A stretch of 64,000 bases of DNA from Paucibacter aquatile (GCF_002885975.1 NZ_POSP01000003.1:1860001-1924000); one strand, 5' to 3'; counted from the first letter of the stretch, positions 44,553-52,771 are shown. The notes: a model not told the origin generated them from the letters alone. Numbers and translations are program-made.

Positions 44553-45350
44553 ATGCCTGTCCTGCTCCACGAGCTTCGCCTGTTCTTCATCGCCCTGCAG
44601 TTTTTCACCCGCTGTCCCGTGCCCGCCTGGGTCGGCTTTGAGCCGTCCTGGCTGCAGGCCTGCGGGCGCTACTTTCCGGCCGTGGGCCTGCTGGTCGGCG
44701 CCTGGTCGGCCGCCGTGCTGGGCGCGGCCCTGTGCCTGTGGCCACCGATGGTGGCGGTGGGCCTGAGCATGGCCGCCAGCATCTGGCTGACCGGCGGCTT
44801 CCACGAAGATGGCTGGGCCGACAGCTGCGATGGCCTGGGCGGCGCGGTCAGCCGCGAGAAGGCCCTCACCATCATGAAGGACTCGCGCATCGGCAGCTAT
44901 GGCGCCCTGGGCCTGATCCTGATGCTGGGGCTCAAGGCCGCCTGTTTGCTGGCCCTGGTCGAGCACAGCCCCATGCTGGGCCTGCTGGCCCTGATCTGGG
45001 CCCACAGCGCCTCGCGCCTGGCGCCGGTCTGGCTGATGCACGCCCTGCCTTACGCCGGCGATGCCGAGCATGCCAAAGCCAAGCCTCTGGCCACCGAGGC
45101 CAGCCTGGGCACGGTGTTCGCGGGCTTGCTCTGGCCCTTGGCCCTGGCCGGCGGCATGCTGATTCTTCTGCCGGGCCTGCTGCCGGCGCTCGGCGCCGCC
45201 AGCCTGGCCGGCCTGGGCCTGACTTGGTGGATGCAGTCCATGCTGAAACGCCGCCTCGGCGGCTACACCGGCGACAACCTCGGCGCCACGCAGCAGCTGG
45301 TGGAGCTGGGTCTGCTGCTGGGTCTGTTGGCCGTGGCCCATGCCGCTTGA
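44553..45350 (+). CDS. cobS: Adenosylcobinamide-GDP ribazoletransferase
   Basis: 265 residues from ATG 44553. Membrane protein with the CobS signature FHEDGWADSCDGLGG (catalytic acidic residues), LTIMKDSRIGSYGALGLIL and GGYTGDNLGATQQLVEL at the end. Joins alpha-ribazole to adenosylcobinamide-GDP, the last committed step of nucleotide loop assembly. Overlaps the following phosphatase gene by 11 bases. Confidence 0.94.
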   Translation: MPVLLHELRLFFIALQFFTRCPVPAWVGFEPSWLQACGRYFPAVGLLVGAWSAAVLGAALCLWPPMVAVGLSMAASIWLTGGFHEDGWADSCDGLGGAVSREKALTIMKDSRIGSYGALGLILMLGLKAACLLALVEHSPMLGLLALIWAHSASRLAPVWLMHALPYAGDAEHAKAKPLATEASLGTVFAGLLWPLALAGGMLILLPGLLPALGAASLAGLGLTWWMQSMLKRRLGGYTGDNLGATQQLVELGLLLGLLAVAHAA

Positions 45351-45900
45351 GTCGCCCCGGGCCTGGGTCTGGCGCCACCCCAGACCTGAGGGCGCGGCCG
45401 GGCGCTGCATCGGCGCGGGCACGGATCTGCCGGTTCAGCGGCGCCGCGCCAAGCGCCTGGCCCGGCGCATTCAGCGCTTCGCGCGCCGCCACCGCCTGCC
45501 CCATGTGGTGCACAGCTCCGGACTGCAGCGCTGCGCCGATGTGGGCCGCTGGCTGCGCCGCTGGGGTTGGCGGCATCACATCGATCCGGCCTTGGCCGAG
45601 ATGGACTTCGGCGCCTGGGACGGCCGCCCCTGGGCCGAGCTGAGCGCCGCCGATTTCGAGCCCTGGATGCAGGACTTTGCCGGCCACGCGCCGGGCGGCG
45701 GCGAATCCCTGAGGCAGCTGCTGGCGCGCGCGGCCGCCTGGCCGGTGCCGGCGGGCGGGCTGCTGATCAGCCATGGCGGCTGGATGTTGGCACGCCAGTG
45801 GATGGAACGAGAAGGGCTGCTCAAAACCCCAAACGCGGCCGTGTGGCCAGCGCCCCCGCGCTACGGCGAATGCTGGGCGCTGCGGGTCGGCTCGGTCTAA
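45340..45900 (+). CDS. cobC: Histidine phosphatase, probable alpha-ribazole phosphatase
   Basis: 186 residues. Phosphoglycerate mutase-like fold: catalytic His in VWRHPRPE (the family RHG is RHP here), SSGLQRCADVGRWLRR, the general acid in LAEMDFGAWDG and the second His in LISHGGWML. Overlaps the cobS end, which supports dephosphorylation of alpha-ribazole phosphate. The first helix region is strongly basic (RRRAKRLARRIQRFARRHR). Enzyme class is good, substrate by context. The same symbol is used in another nomenclature for the decarboxylase gene of this cluster. Confidence 0.85.
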   Translation: MPLESPRAWVWRHPRPEGAAGRCIGAGTDLPVQRRRAKRLARRIQRFARRHRLPHVVHSSGLQRCADVGRWLRRWGWRHHIDPALAEMDFGAWDGRPWAELSAADFEPWMQDFAGHAPGGGESLRQLLARAAAWPVPAGGLLISHGGWMLARQWMEREGLLKTPNAAVWPAPPRYGECWALRVGSV

Positions 45901-45901
45901 A

Positions 45902-46168
45902 TCAGGCTGCCGGCGTGGTCGAGACCGCGCTCAAGCGCAGGTACTTGGCCATCAAGGTTTCCTTGTCCTCGACATGGGCCGGATTGACCGGGATGCACGC
46001 GACCGGGCAAAGCTGCACGCACTGCGGCTCGTCGAAATGGCCCACGCACTCGGTGCACTTGTCGTGCGCGATCTGGTAGTACTCCTCGCCCATGGAGATG
46101 GCGTTGTTGGGGCACTCGGGCTCGCAGACGTCGCAATTGATGCATTCGTCGGTAATCATCAGCGCCAT
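45902..46168 (-). CDS. YfhL-type 2[4Fe-4S] ferredoxin
   Basis: 88 residues from ATG 46168 with GGAGGAGGG upstream. First cluster motif C-x2-C-x2-C-x3-C in ECINCDVCEPECPN; second motif begins CTECVGHFDEPQCVQLCPVAC, the long spacing of Allochromatium-type ferredoxins. Small cytosolic electron carrier. Downstream of coaD, as in many betaproteobacteria. A truncated copy of its first seven codons lies just upstream. Confidence 0.93.
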   Translation of the reverse strand: MALMITDECINCDVCEPECPNNAISMGEEYYQIAHDKCTECVGHFDEPQCVQLCPVACIPVNPAHVEDKETLMAKYLRLSAVSTTPAA

Positions 46169-46287
46169 AACGCACCCTCCTCCAAACCGACGAATACGGG
46201 CAGCGCCTGCATGCGCAGCCCGCGTGCGAGGGCGCAAGGCATGCCTTGCGGACTCCCCTCGCCCGTGTCCGTGATCATCAACGCCAT
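46159..46287 (-). other. Mini-ORF starting with a duplicate of the ferredoxin N-terminus
   Basis: ATG at 46287, three bases after the coaD stop, reads MALMITD and then diverges (TGEGSPQG...), ending at a TGA that overlaps the true ferredoxin start. The first seven residues are identical to those of the ferredoxin, and the upstream GGAGG is also repeated. It is 42 codons long. Either a remnant of a partial tandem duplication or a small leader that couples ferredoxin translation to coaD. Confidence 0.6.
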
Positions 46288-46290
46288 GTC

Positions 46291-46791
46291 TCAGCCCTCC
46301 TTCCGCGCCAAGCGCTCTTGCAAACGCGCCAGCACCAGCGGCGAGACAAACTTGCTGACGTCGCCGCCGAGCTGCGCGATCTCGCGCACAAAGGTGCCGG
46401 TGACGAACTGGTAGGCGTCCGAGGTGGACAAGAACACGGTCTCGACGCCAGGCATCAGGTGGCGGTTCATGCCGGCCATCTGGAACTCGTATTCAAAATC
46501 ACTGTTGGAGCGCACACCGCGCACCACCGCCTGGCCGCCCTGAGCCAGCACGAACTCGCTGAGCAGGCCGCTGAAGGCGATCACCTCGACCTGCGGCAGC
46601 GGCGCCGCCAGCTCACGCGCCATGGCCAGGCGTTCATCAAGGCTGAACAGGGTGCGCTTGTGATGCGCAGCCGCCACGGCCAGCACGACGCGGTCGAACA
46701 TGCGGCAGCTGCGGCACAGCAGGTCCTCATGGCCCAGGGTCAAGGGGTCGAAGGTGCCGGGGTAGACGGCGGTCAGCGAAGGTCGGCTCAT
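46291..46791 (-). CDS. coaD: Phosphopantetheine adenylyltransferase
   Basis: 166 residues. Nucleotidyltransferase motif AVYPGTFDPLTLGHEDLL, VVRGVRSNSDFEYEFQMAGMN (in part) and the closing ISSTxVR-equivalent TGTFVREIAQLGGDVSKFV. Penultimate step of coenzyme A synthesis. Fifty bases downstream of rsmD. Confidence 0.95.
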   Translation of the reverse strand: MSRPSLTAVYPGTFDPLTLGHEDLLCRSCRMFDRVVLAVAAAHHKRTLFSLDERLAMARELAAPLPQVEVIAFSGLLSEFVLAQGGQAVVRGVRSNSDFEYEFQMAGMNRHLMPGVETVFLSTSDAYQFVTGTFVREIAQLGGDVSKFVSPLVLARLQERLARKEG

Positions 46792-46841
46792 GGAATCGGT
46801 CCGGCGGAGAGGCTCTGGACCACGGCGTTGGCGAGTTGGAA

Positions 46842-47477
46842 TTATCCCTTGCGCCGAAAGACCTGGAAATGCACAGCCCCGGCCTTGCCCGAGCGCCAGA
46901 CCTCCAGGCCCAGCTCTTCCGGCGCCACGATGGGCTCACCGGACTCCAGATAGACCAGGCCATCCGGCACCAGCAGCGGCAAGGCCGCACGCAGGGCCGG
47001 CAGGAACAAGTCCTGCTGAAACGGCGGGTCCAGCAGCACCAGCTCGAAGCGCGCCGGCGCGCAACGCGCCATCCAGGCCAGGGCGTCGCTGCTCTCCACT
47101 CGCAGCGTGTCGGCCTTGAGGCGAACTTTGCTGGCATTCAGGCTGCGTGCAAGTTCGGCGTCACGCTCCAGCAGCAGCACTTCAGCCGCACCGCGGGAGG
47201 CGGCCTCGAAACCGAGGGCGCCACTGCCGGCAAAGGCATCGAGCACACGCCAGCCGTCGAGGTCCTGGCCCAGCCAGTTGAACAGGGTTTCACGCACGCG
47301 GTCGGGCGTGGGCCGCAGGCCTGGCCGGTCGGCCACCGGCAGCTTGGAGCGTTTCCACTGACCGCCGATGATGCGCACCTCGCGCGGCGCCATGCGGGGC
47401 GCGCCATGGGTTTTCGATTGCGGCGCAGCCGAGCCTGCCTTGGCGGCCGCGCTGGAACGGGGGCGACCGCCGCTCAT
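46842..47477 (-). CDS. rsmD: 16S rRNA (guanine966-N2)-methyltransferase
   Basis: 211 residues from ATG 47477, which overlaps the hisF stop as ATGA. After a low-complexity, Ala/Ser-rich N-terminus come REVRIIGGQWKRSKLPV, RPTPDRVRETLFNWL, the SAM-binding VLDAFAGSGALGFEAASRGA and the catalytic LLDPPFQ. Modifies G966 in the small-subunit RNA. The coupling to hisF instead of its usual upstream neighbours is unusual. Confidence 0.93.
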   Translation of the reverse strand: MSGGRPRSSAAAKAGSAAPQSKTHGAPRMAPREVRIIGGQWKRSKLPVADRPGLRPTPDRVRETLFNWLGQDLDGWRVLDAFAGSGALGFEAASRGAAEVLLLERDAELARSLNASKVRLKADTLRVESSDALAWMARCAPARFELVLLDPPFQQDLFLPALRAALPLLVPDGLVYLESGEPIVAPEELGLEVWRSGKAGAVHFQVFRRKG

Positions 47478-48247
47478 TGCCGCACCGCAATGCCGCGCGC
47501 GGCGAGCATGGCCTTGGCCTCGCCGACCGTGTGCTGGCCGTAGTGAAAGATGCTGGCAGCCAGCACCGCATCGGCACCGCCGATCGTGATGCCGTCGGCC
47601 AGATCCTCCAGCGAGCCCACGCCGCCCGAGGCGATCACCGGCACCGACACGGCGTCGCTGACCGCGCGCGTCAGCGCCAGGTCGAAGCCGCTCTTGGTGC
47701 CGTCGCGGTCCATGCTGGTCAGCAGGATTTCGCCGGCGCCGAACTCGGCCATCTGCTTGGCCCACTGCACCGCGTCGAGGCCCACGTTCTTGCGCCCGCC
47801 ATGGGTGTAGACATCCCAGCCCGGGCCGCGCGCATCGCCCTCGGCGCGGCGTTTGGCATCGATGGCGACAACGATGCACTGGGCGCCGTACTTGTCGGAC
47901 GCTTCACGGATCAGCTCGGGTCGCGCCACGGCAGCGGAGTTGAAGCTGACCTTGTCGGCGCCGGCATTGAGCAGGCGCCGCACATCGGCCACCTCACGCA
48001 CGCCGCCGCCCACCGTCAGCGGAATGAAGACCTGGGAGGCCACGGCCTCGATGATGTGCAGGATCAGGTCGCGACCATCGCTGGTCGCGGTGATGTCGAG
48101 AAAGGTCAGCTCATCGGCGCCCTGCTCGTTGTAGCGCGCCGCGATCTCCACCGGATCGCCCGCGTCACGCAGCTCGGTGAAGTTGATGCCCTTGACGACC
48201 CGCCCGGCGGTCACGTCCAGGCAGGGAATGATGCGTTTGGCCAGCAT
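47474..48247 (-). CDS. hisF: Imidazole glycerol phosphate synthase, cyclase subunit
   Basis: 257 residues from ATG 48247. TIM barrel with catalytic Asp in IIPCLDV and in TSMDRDGTKSGFD, plus FLDITATSDGRD, PLTVGGGVR and PVIASGGVGSLED. Works with HisH to form imidazole glycerol phosphate and AICAR. Separated from hisA by copy B of the 276-bp repeat, and followed by rsmD rather than hisI/hisE. Confidence 0.96.
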   Translation of the reverse strand: MLAKRIIPCLDVTAGRVVKGINFTELRDAGDPVEIAARYNEQGADELTFLDITATSDGRDLILHIIEAVASQVFIPLTVGGGVREVADVRRLLNAGADKVSFNSAAVARPELIREASDKYGAQCIVVAIDAKRRAEGDARGPGWDVYTHGGRKNVGLDAVQWAKQMAEFGAGEILLTSMDRDGTKSGFDLALTRAVSDAVSVPVIASGGVGSLEDLADGITIGGADAVLAASIFHYGQHTVGEAKAMLAARGIAVRQ

Positions 48248-48342
48248 GACGAGCTTTCGCGAGAGAGAAGAGAAGTGAGGAGCAGACGTCGGTCTGATCA
48301 ACTTGGAATTGGCACCTAGCCGTCGTTGAAGTGTGCGCAGTT

Positions 48343-48618
48343 GCCAAGGGTCGCCGGGCGAGTGCTTCCGCTCATGTCCCCCGGCCCGCGCTACGCGCGG
48401 CCCTCCTCCTTGACTTCGCTTCAGCACTCACCCGACTCCCCTTGTCAGTTCAACCGATCGGCGTCTTGGTCGAAGGGGAAAAGCCTTGCTGGATCGGGCC
48501 GGCTGGGTGCTTTGCGAAGTGAAGTAAAGGAGGAGACCCCAGCCACAGGCTGGGGGCGGGGGACATGAACGGAGCAAAGTGCCCAGTCGGCCAGATCAAC
48601 AACCGACCCAAGGGCTGC
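48343..48618. repeat. 276-bp structured intergenic repeat, copy B
   Basis: Same length as copy A (2589-2864) and inverted relative to it. Hairpins at about 48382-48402 (GGCCCGCGC-TAC-GCGCGGCCC) and 48536-48558 (GACCCCAGCC-ACA-GGCTGGGGGC). It sits in the his locus between hisA and hisF and fills most of the 402-base gap there, so the his mRNA must read through it unless hisF has its own promoter. Confidence 0.85.
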
Positions 48619-48649
48619 TTCGTACCGTCAGCCGTCGCAGACTCGTGCT

Positions 48650-49393
48650 TCAGCCCAGGGACAACTCGTCCGCGCGCGCTTGGCCCGCGGTGAAATCCAG
48701 ATCGCCGGTGTAGATGGAGCGGCCGCAGATCACGCCTTCCACGCCTTCGCTTTCAACGGCACAGAGCGCTTCGATGTCCGCAATATTGGACAGACCGCCC
48801 GAGGCGATGACCGGAATGCTGAGTGCCTGCGCCAGCTTCACCGTCGCTTCGATATTGATGCCGGTCAGCATGCCGTCGCGGCCGATGTCGGTGTAGATCA
48901 CGCCTTCCAGGCCATAGCCTTCGAACTTGCGGGCCAGGTCGATCACTTCGTGACCGGTCAGCTTGCTCCAGCCATCGGTGGCGACCTTGCCGTCCTTGGC
49001 GTCGAGGCCCACGATGATGTGGCCGCCAAACGCGGTGGCCGCATCCTGCAGGAAGCCGGGGTTTTTGACCGCAGCCGTGCCGATGATGATGTAGCTCAGG
49101 CCGGCATCGAGGTAGCGCTCGATGGTGTCCAGATCGCGAATGCCGCCGCCCAACTGCACGGGGATCTCGCCATTGACCTCGCGCAGGATCGCCTTGATGG
49201 CCGGCTCGTTGACCGGCTTGCCCGCGAAGGCGCCGTTCAAGTCGACCAGATGCAGGCGCCGCGCACCGGCGTCGATCCAGCGCCGCGCCATGGCTGCCGG
49301 GTCTTCGCCGAAGGTGGTGGACTCGTTCATATCGCCTTGCTTGAGGCGCACACAACGACCGTCTTTCAGGTCAATAGCAGGAATCAGCAACAT
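48650..49393 (-). CDS. hisA: ProFAR isomerase (phosphoribosylformimino-AICAR-P isomerase)
   Basis: 247 residues. TIM barrel related to HisF: LLIPAIDLKDGRCVRL with catalytic Asp8, LHLVDLNGAFAGKPVN, PVQLGGGIRDLDTIE and YTDIGRDGMLTGIN with the second Asp. Fourth enzyme of histidine synthesis. Lies 143 bases after hisH and before the repeat. Confidence 0.96.
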   Translation of the reverse strand: MLLIPAIDLKDGRCVRLKQGDMNESTTFGEDPAAMARRWIDAGARRLHLVDLNGAFAGKPVNEPAIKAILREVNGEIPVQLGGGIRDLDTIERYLDAGLSYIIIGTAAVKNPGFLQDAATAFGGHIIVGLDAKDGKVATDGWSKLTGHEVIDLARKFEGYGLEGVIYTDIGRDGMLTGINIEATVKLAQALSIPVIASGGLSNIADIEALCAVESEGVEGVICGRSIYTGDLDFTAGQARADELSLG

Positions 49394-49536
49394 GGCCGAG
49401 GTCTGTGGTGAGGAAGTAGATGGGGTTGGGGGGAGGGACAGGAACAGGGGTCAGTGCCGCTGAAACTCAAGTGCCCGAGCGGACCGCGCATGCATGGATG
49501 CATATCGATGATGGCTGGGTCAAGGAGGTGAGACGC

Positions 49537-50184
49537 TCAGGGTTTCCAGTGGAGGAAATTGCGATACAGGGCGAGGCCCAGCGCAGCACTTTTTTCAGGG
49601 TGGAATTGGGTGGCAAAAATATTATCCCGGGCGATCGCGCAGGTAAAGCGCAGGCCGTAATCGGTCTCGCCGGCACTGTGGCGCGCATCTAACGGCGCGG
49701 CATAGAAGCTGTGCACGAAGTAGAACCAGCTCTCATCGGGGATGCCGGCCCACAGCGCATGGGGCTGCGCCTGACGCACGCGGTTCCAGCCCATCTGCGG
49801 CACCTTGTAGCGGCTGCCATCCGGCTGCAACTGGCCATCCAGCTGGAAACGCCGCACGCGGCCGGGGATCAAGCCCAGGCCCGGCGTGTCCTGCTCTTCG
49901 CTGTGGTCCAGCAGCATCTGCATGCCCACGCAGACGCCCATCAGCGGCTTGCTGACGGCGGCTTCGAGCACCGCTTGCTGGAGGCCGGAATCCTTGAGCT
50001 CGCGCATGCAGTCGCGCATGGCGCCCTGCCCCGGCAGCACCACGCGCTCGGCGGCGCGCACGGCCTCGGGCTCGGAGGTGATCACCACCTCCAGCCCGGA
50101 GTCCTGCGCCACATGCAGCACGGCCTGCGAAACCGAACGCAGATTGCCCATGCCGTAGTCGACAACCGCAACAGTCCGCTTCAT
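49537..50184 (-). CDS. hisH: Imidazole glycerol phosphate synthase, glutaminase subunit
   Basis: 215 residues. Class I amidotransferase: VVDYGMGNLRSVSQA, LPGQGAMRDCM, nucleophile Cys in MGVCVGMQMLLD, and the His/Glu pair in ATQFHPEKS. Supplies ammonia to HisF. One base separates it from the hisB stop codon. Confidence 0.96.
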   Translation of the reverse strand: MKRTVAVVDYGMGNLRSVSQAVLHVAQDSGLEVVITSEPEAVRAAERVVLPGQGAMRDCMRELKDSGLQQAVLEAAVSKPLMGVCVGMQMLLDHSEEQDTPGLGLIPGRVRRFQLDGQLQPDGSRYKVPQMGWNRVRQAQPHALWAGIPDESWFYFVHSFYAAPLDARHSAGETDYGLRFTCAIARDNIFATQFHPEKSAALGLALYRNFLHWKP

Positions 50185-50185
50185 G

Positions 50186-50812
50186 TCAAAGACTGCCCTT
50201 GGTCGAGGGGATCACGCCCAGCGAGCGCGGGTCCAGGGTCAGGGCCATGCGCAGCGCGCGGCCGAAGGCCTTGAAGATGGTTTCACACTGATGGTGGGCG
50301 TTATGCCCCTTGAGATTGTCCACATGCAGGGACACCAGGGCATGGTTGACAAAGCCCTGGAAGAATTCAAACGCCAGCTGGGTGTCGAACGCACCAATCG
50401 AGCCGGCGGTAAATTTCACATCCATGGCCAGGCCGGGGCGACCCGAGAAATCCACCACCACGCGCGACAGCGCCTCGTCCAGCGGCACATAGCTGTGGCC
50501 ATAGCGCGTCAGGCCCTTCTTGTCGCCGACCGCCTGGGCCACCGCCAGGCCCAGGGTGATGCCCACGTCTTCCACCGTGTGGTGGCCGTCGATGTGCAAG
50601 TCACCCTTGGCTTCGATCTCCAGATCGATCAGGCCATGGCGGGCGATCTGGTCCAGCATGTGGTCGAAGAAGCCAATGCCGGTGTTCAGGCGCGCCTCGC
50701 CTGTGCCGTCGAGGTTGACGCGCACGCGGATCTGCGTTTCCTTGGTGTTGCGGCTGACTTCGGCGATGCGCGCCGCGGGTGTGGGGCTCAGGACCAGATC
50801 GGTGCTCGTCAT
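50186..50812 (-). CDS. hisB: Imidazoleglycerol-phosphate dehydratase
   Basis: 208 residues, the monofunctional form. Metal-binding repeats: GIGFFDHMLDQIARHG, DGHHTVEDVGITLG, HSYVPLDEALSRVVVDFSGR, and the late VSLHVDNLKGHNAHHQCE (in part). Sixth step of histidine synthesis. Eight bases downstream of hisC. Confidence 0.96.
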   Translation of the reverse strand: MTSTDLVLSPTPAARIAEVSRNTKETQIRVRVNLDGTGEARLNTGIGFFDHMLDQIARHGLIDLEIEAKGDLHIDGHHTVEDVGITLGLAVAQAVGDKKGLTRYGHSYVPLDEALSRVVVDFSGRPGLAMDVKFTAGSIGAFDTQLAFEFFQGFVNHALVSLHVDNLKGHNAHHQCETIFKAFGRALRMALTLDPRSLGVIPSTKGSL

Positions 50813-50820
50813 GATGATGC

Positions 50821-51933
50821 TCAGAGACTTTCTTTCAGGGCAGCCAGCATGGCTGTGTTTTCCTCGGCCGTGCCGATGGTGATGCGCAAGCAGTTGGCCA
50901 GCAAGGGGTGGGCGCTGGACGCGTTCTTGATCAGCACGCCGCGCGCCTTCATGGCCGCGAACGTGGCCGCCGCGTCCGCCACCCGTGCCAGCAGCATATT
51001 GCCCTGGCTGGGGAAGACCTGCACGCCAGGCAGGCTTTGCAGCGCCGCCAGGACCCGCTCACGCTGGGCACGCAGCTCGGCCGCCTGCGCGGCATACACC
51101 TCGGCGTGCTCGAGCGCAAAGAGGCCGGCCTCGGCATTGAGCACACCGATATTGAAAGGCGGGCGCAGTTTTTCGATCTGCGCGATCAGCTCGCTGCGGC
51201 CCATCAGATAGCCGATGCGCACGCCGGCCAGGCCGAACTTGCTCATGGTGCGCATGACCAGCACATTCGGATGGCGGCGCAGCCAGGCCATGGAGTCGGC
51301 AGCGGCAAAGGGCTGGTAGGCCTCGTCCATCACCACCAGGCCGGGTGCGGCGGCGATGATCTGCTCGATCACGGCCCGGTCCCAGAGATTGCCGGTCGGG
51401 TTGTTCGGGTAGGCCAGGTAGATCAGCGCTGGCTGGTGCTGCGCAATCGCCGCCAGCATGGCCGGGCCGTCCAGCTCGAAATCTTCCGCGCGCAGTGGCA
51501 CGCCGACAAAACCCAGGCCCTGGTAACGGGCCGAATGCTCGTACATCACAAAGCTGGGCAGCGGCGTCAGCACGCAAGCGCCCGGCTGGCTGACGGCCAT
51601 GCTCAGCAAGGTGATCAGCTCATCCGAGCCATTGCCGAGCACGATGTCGCAGCCCTCGGGCATGCCGGCATGGGCGGCCAGGGCCAGGGCCAGCTCGCGG
51701 GTGCGCTCGGTCGGATAACGGTTGATCGCCACGGCACCGAGGCGGCGGCCCAGGGCCTCCTGCAGCTCGGCCGGCAGACGAAACGGGTTCTCCATCACGT
51801 CCAGCTTGATCAGGCCGGCGCTGCTTTGCACCGGGTAGGCGCTCATCGCGCGCACATCGGGCCGGATGGCGGCCAAGGCCTGCTGCAAAAGATCGGCGGG
51901 GGCGTCGCTGGGGCGGTTCATGGTCGTCGTCAT
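50821..51933 (-). CDS. hisC: Histidinol-phosphate aminotransferase
   Basis: 370 residues, PLP enzyme. LDVMENPFRLP, NRYPTERTRELALAL, LGNGSDELITLL, LAYPNNPTGNLWD and PLP Lys in MRTMSKFGLAGVRIGYLMG. Its start codon overlaps the stop of the toxin-like gene as ATGA, so ribosomes finishing the toxin may re-initiate here. In most relatives hisC follows hisD directly. Confidence 0.95.
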   Translation of the reverse strand: MTTTMNRPSDAPADLLQQALAAIRPDVRAMSAYPVQSSAGLIKLDVMENPFRLPAELQEALGRRLGAVAINRYPTERTRELALALAAHAGMPEGCDIVLGNGSDELITLLSMAVSQPGACVLTPLPSFVMYEHSARYQGLGFVGVPLRAEDFELDGPAMLAAIAQHQPALIYLAYPNNPTGNLWDRAVIEQIIAAAPGLVVMDEAYQPFAAADSMAWLRRHPNVLVMRTMSKFGLAGVRIGYLMGRSELIAQIEKLRPPFNIGVLNAEAGLFALEHAEVYAAQAAELRAQRERVLAALQSLPGVQVFPSQGNMLLARVADAAATFAAMKARGVLIKNASSAHPLLANCLRITIGTAEENTAMLAALKESL

Positions 51934-52388
51934 TGCAGGGCCTCGGGCGCCATCAGCAAGGGGTTGAGGATCTGCACGCTGTCCAGCTGCAGCTCATGCT
52001 TGAGCTCCAGGCTGAGCAAGCGGGTGCAGCCCTGGGCTTTGGCGGCGGCCACGATCAGGGCGTCGGCATAGGGCAGACCGAAACGGCTTTCGATCGACCA
52101 GGCGCTTTCCACCGTGGCGTGGTCGATGGCCCAGGGTTGCCAGCGCTGGTAGCGCCGCACCTCGGCCCGCGCATCGCCATTGGGCATGGGCGGCTGGATG
52201 CGGGTGGTGACCAGGCGGTAGAAATCGTTGAGCACCTGGGTCGAGAGCCGGCCGCGGCGCTGCTGCCAGAGCAGGCGCAGCACGGCCATGACCTGCTCGC
52301 GCGCCTCGGGCTGGGCGCCGTCTTCGCTGAGGATGAGCACCGAGGTGTCGACAAACACCGGCTCGCGGGTGGCCAGCACGGCACTCAT
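51930..52388 (-). CDS. PIN-domain protein, VapC-like toxin
   Basis: 152 residues from ATG 52388. PIN fold acidic residues: D14 in VFVDTSVLIL, an acidic/ND pair in LNDFYRLV, and the third Asp in LPYADALIVAAA. Predicted ribonuclease toxin. Overlaps the antitoxin-like gene upstream and hisC downstream by four bases each. Toxin identity rests on the PIN motif and the pairing; activity is not shown. Confidence 0.85.
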   Translation of the reverse strand: MSAVLATREPVFVDTSVLILSEDGAQPEAREQVMAVLRLLWQQRRGRLSTQVLNDFYRLVTTRIQPPMPNGDARAEVRRYQRWQPWAIDHATVESAWSIESRFGLPYADALIVAAAKAQGCTRLLSLELKHELQLDSVQILNPLLMAPEALQ

Positions 52389-52606
52389 GCTGCGTCGCCC
52401 CGCTGCGGGTAGGCGGCGCCGTCCGAGGCCCAGCTGCGCTCGCGGTGCAGCCAGTCCTGCATGGCGCGCTCGTAGGCGTCGTCGTGGCGCATCTTCTCGG
52501 CCAGCATCTCGCCGACCAGGCGCGAAACGCTGGTGTTGCGCCGCGCAGCCTCGAGCCGTGCCCATTCGGCGACGCTGTCTTCCATGGAGATGGTGACGTT
52601 TTTCAC
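52385..52606 (-). CDS. Small antitoxin-like protein (ribbon-helix-helix type)
   Basis: 73 residues from a GTG at 52606 (KNVTISMEDSVAEWARLEAA). A short beta strand then helix-turn-helix with TSVSRLVGEMLAEKM fits the ribbon-helix-helix antitoxins that pair with PIN toxins. The start is chosen because the strand NVTISM must be included; an ATG at 52585 would remove it. Two palindromes lie just upstream and are probably its operator. Confidence 0.78.
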   Translation of the reverse strand: MKNVTISMEDSVAEWARLEAARRNTSVSRLVGEMLAEKMRHDDAYERAMQDWLHRERSWASDGAAYPQRGDAA

Positions 52607-52620
52607 GGCTCGCAGAGTAA

Positions 52621-52649
52621 CACGAAGTCCGTGAAACACGAAGTTCGTG
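52621..52649. promoter_or_regulatory. Paired palindromic operator upstream of the antitoxin gene
   Basis: CACGAAGTCCGTG (52621-52633) and CACGAAGTTCGTG (52637-52649), two near-identical 13-mers with dyad symmetry, centres 16 bases apart. The first begins 15 bases upstream of the antitoxin GTG. Typical of autoregulated toxin-antitoxin operons; binding is inferred. Confidence 0.65.
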
Positions 52650-52771
52650 TCAAATCGAAAGCAAACAGCGCTCAGACTTTCCAGCCGGACGGTCGAAAAC
52701 ATGAGCTGGACGACCCACGCGACCGAGCCGTCGCGGCCATCGCTGGGTGCCTCAACTGCCATGGAGCTCGC

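Noticed and set aside
52445..52771. N-terminal extension of the MCP frame upstream of 52772
   Set aside because: It is antisense to the antitoxin-like gene and its operator, and the chemoreceptor TM1 starts properly from 52772.
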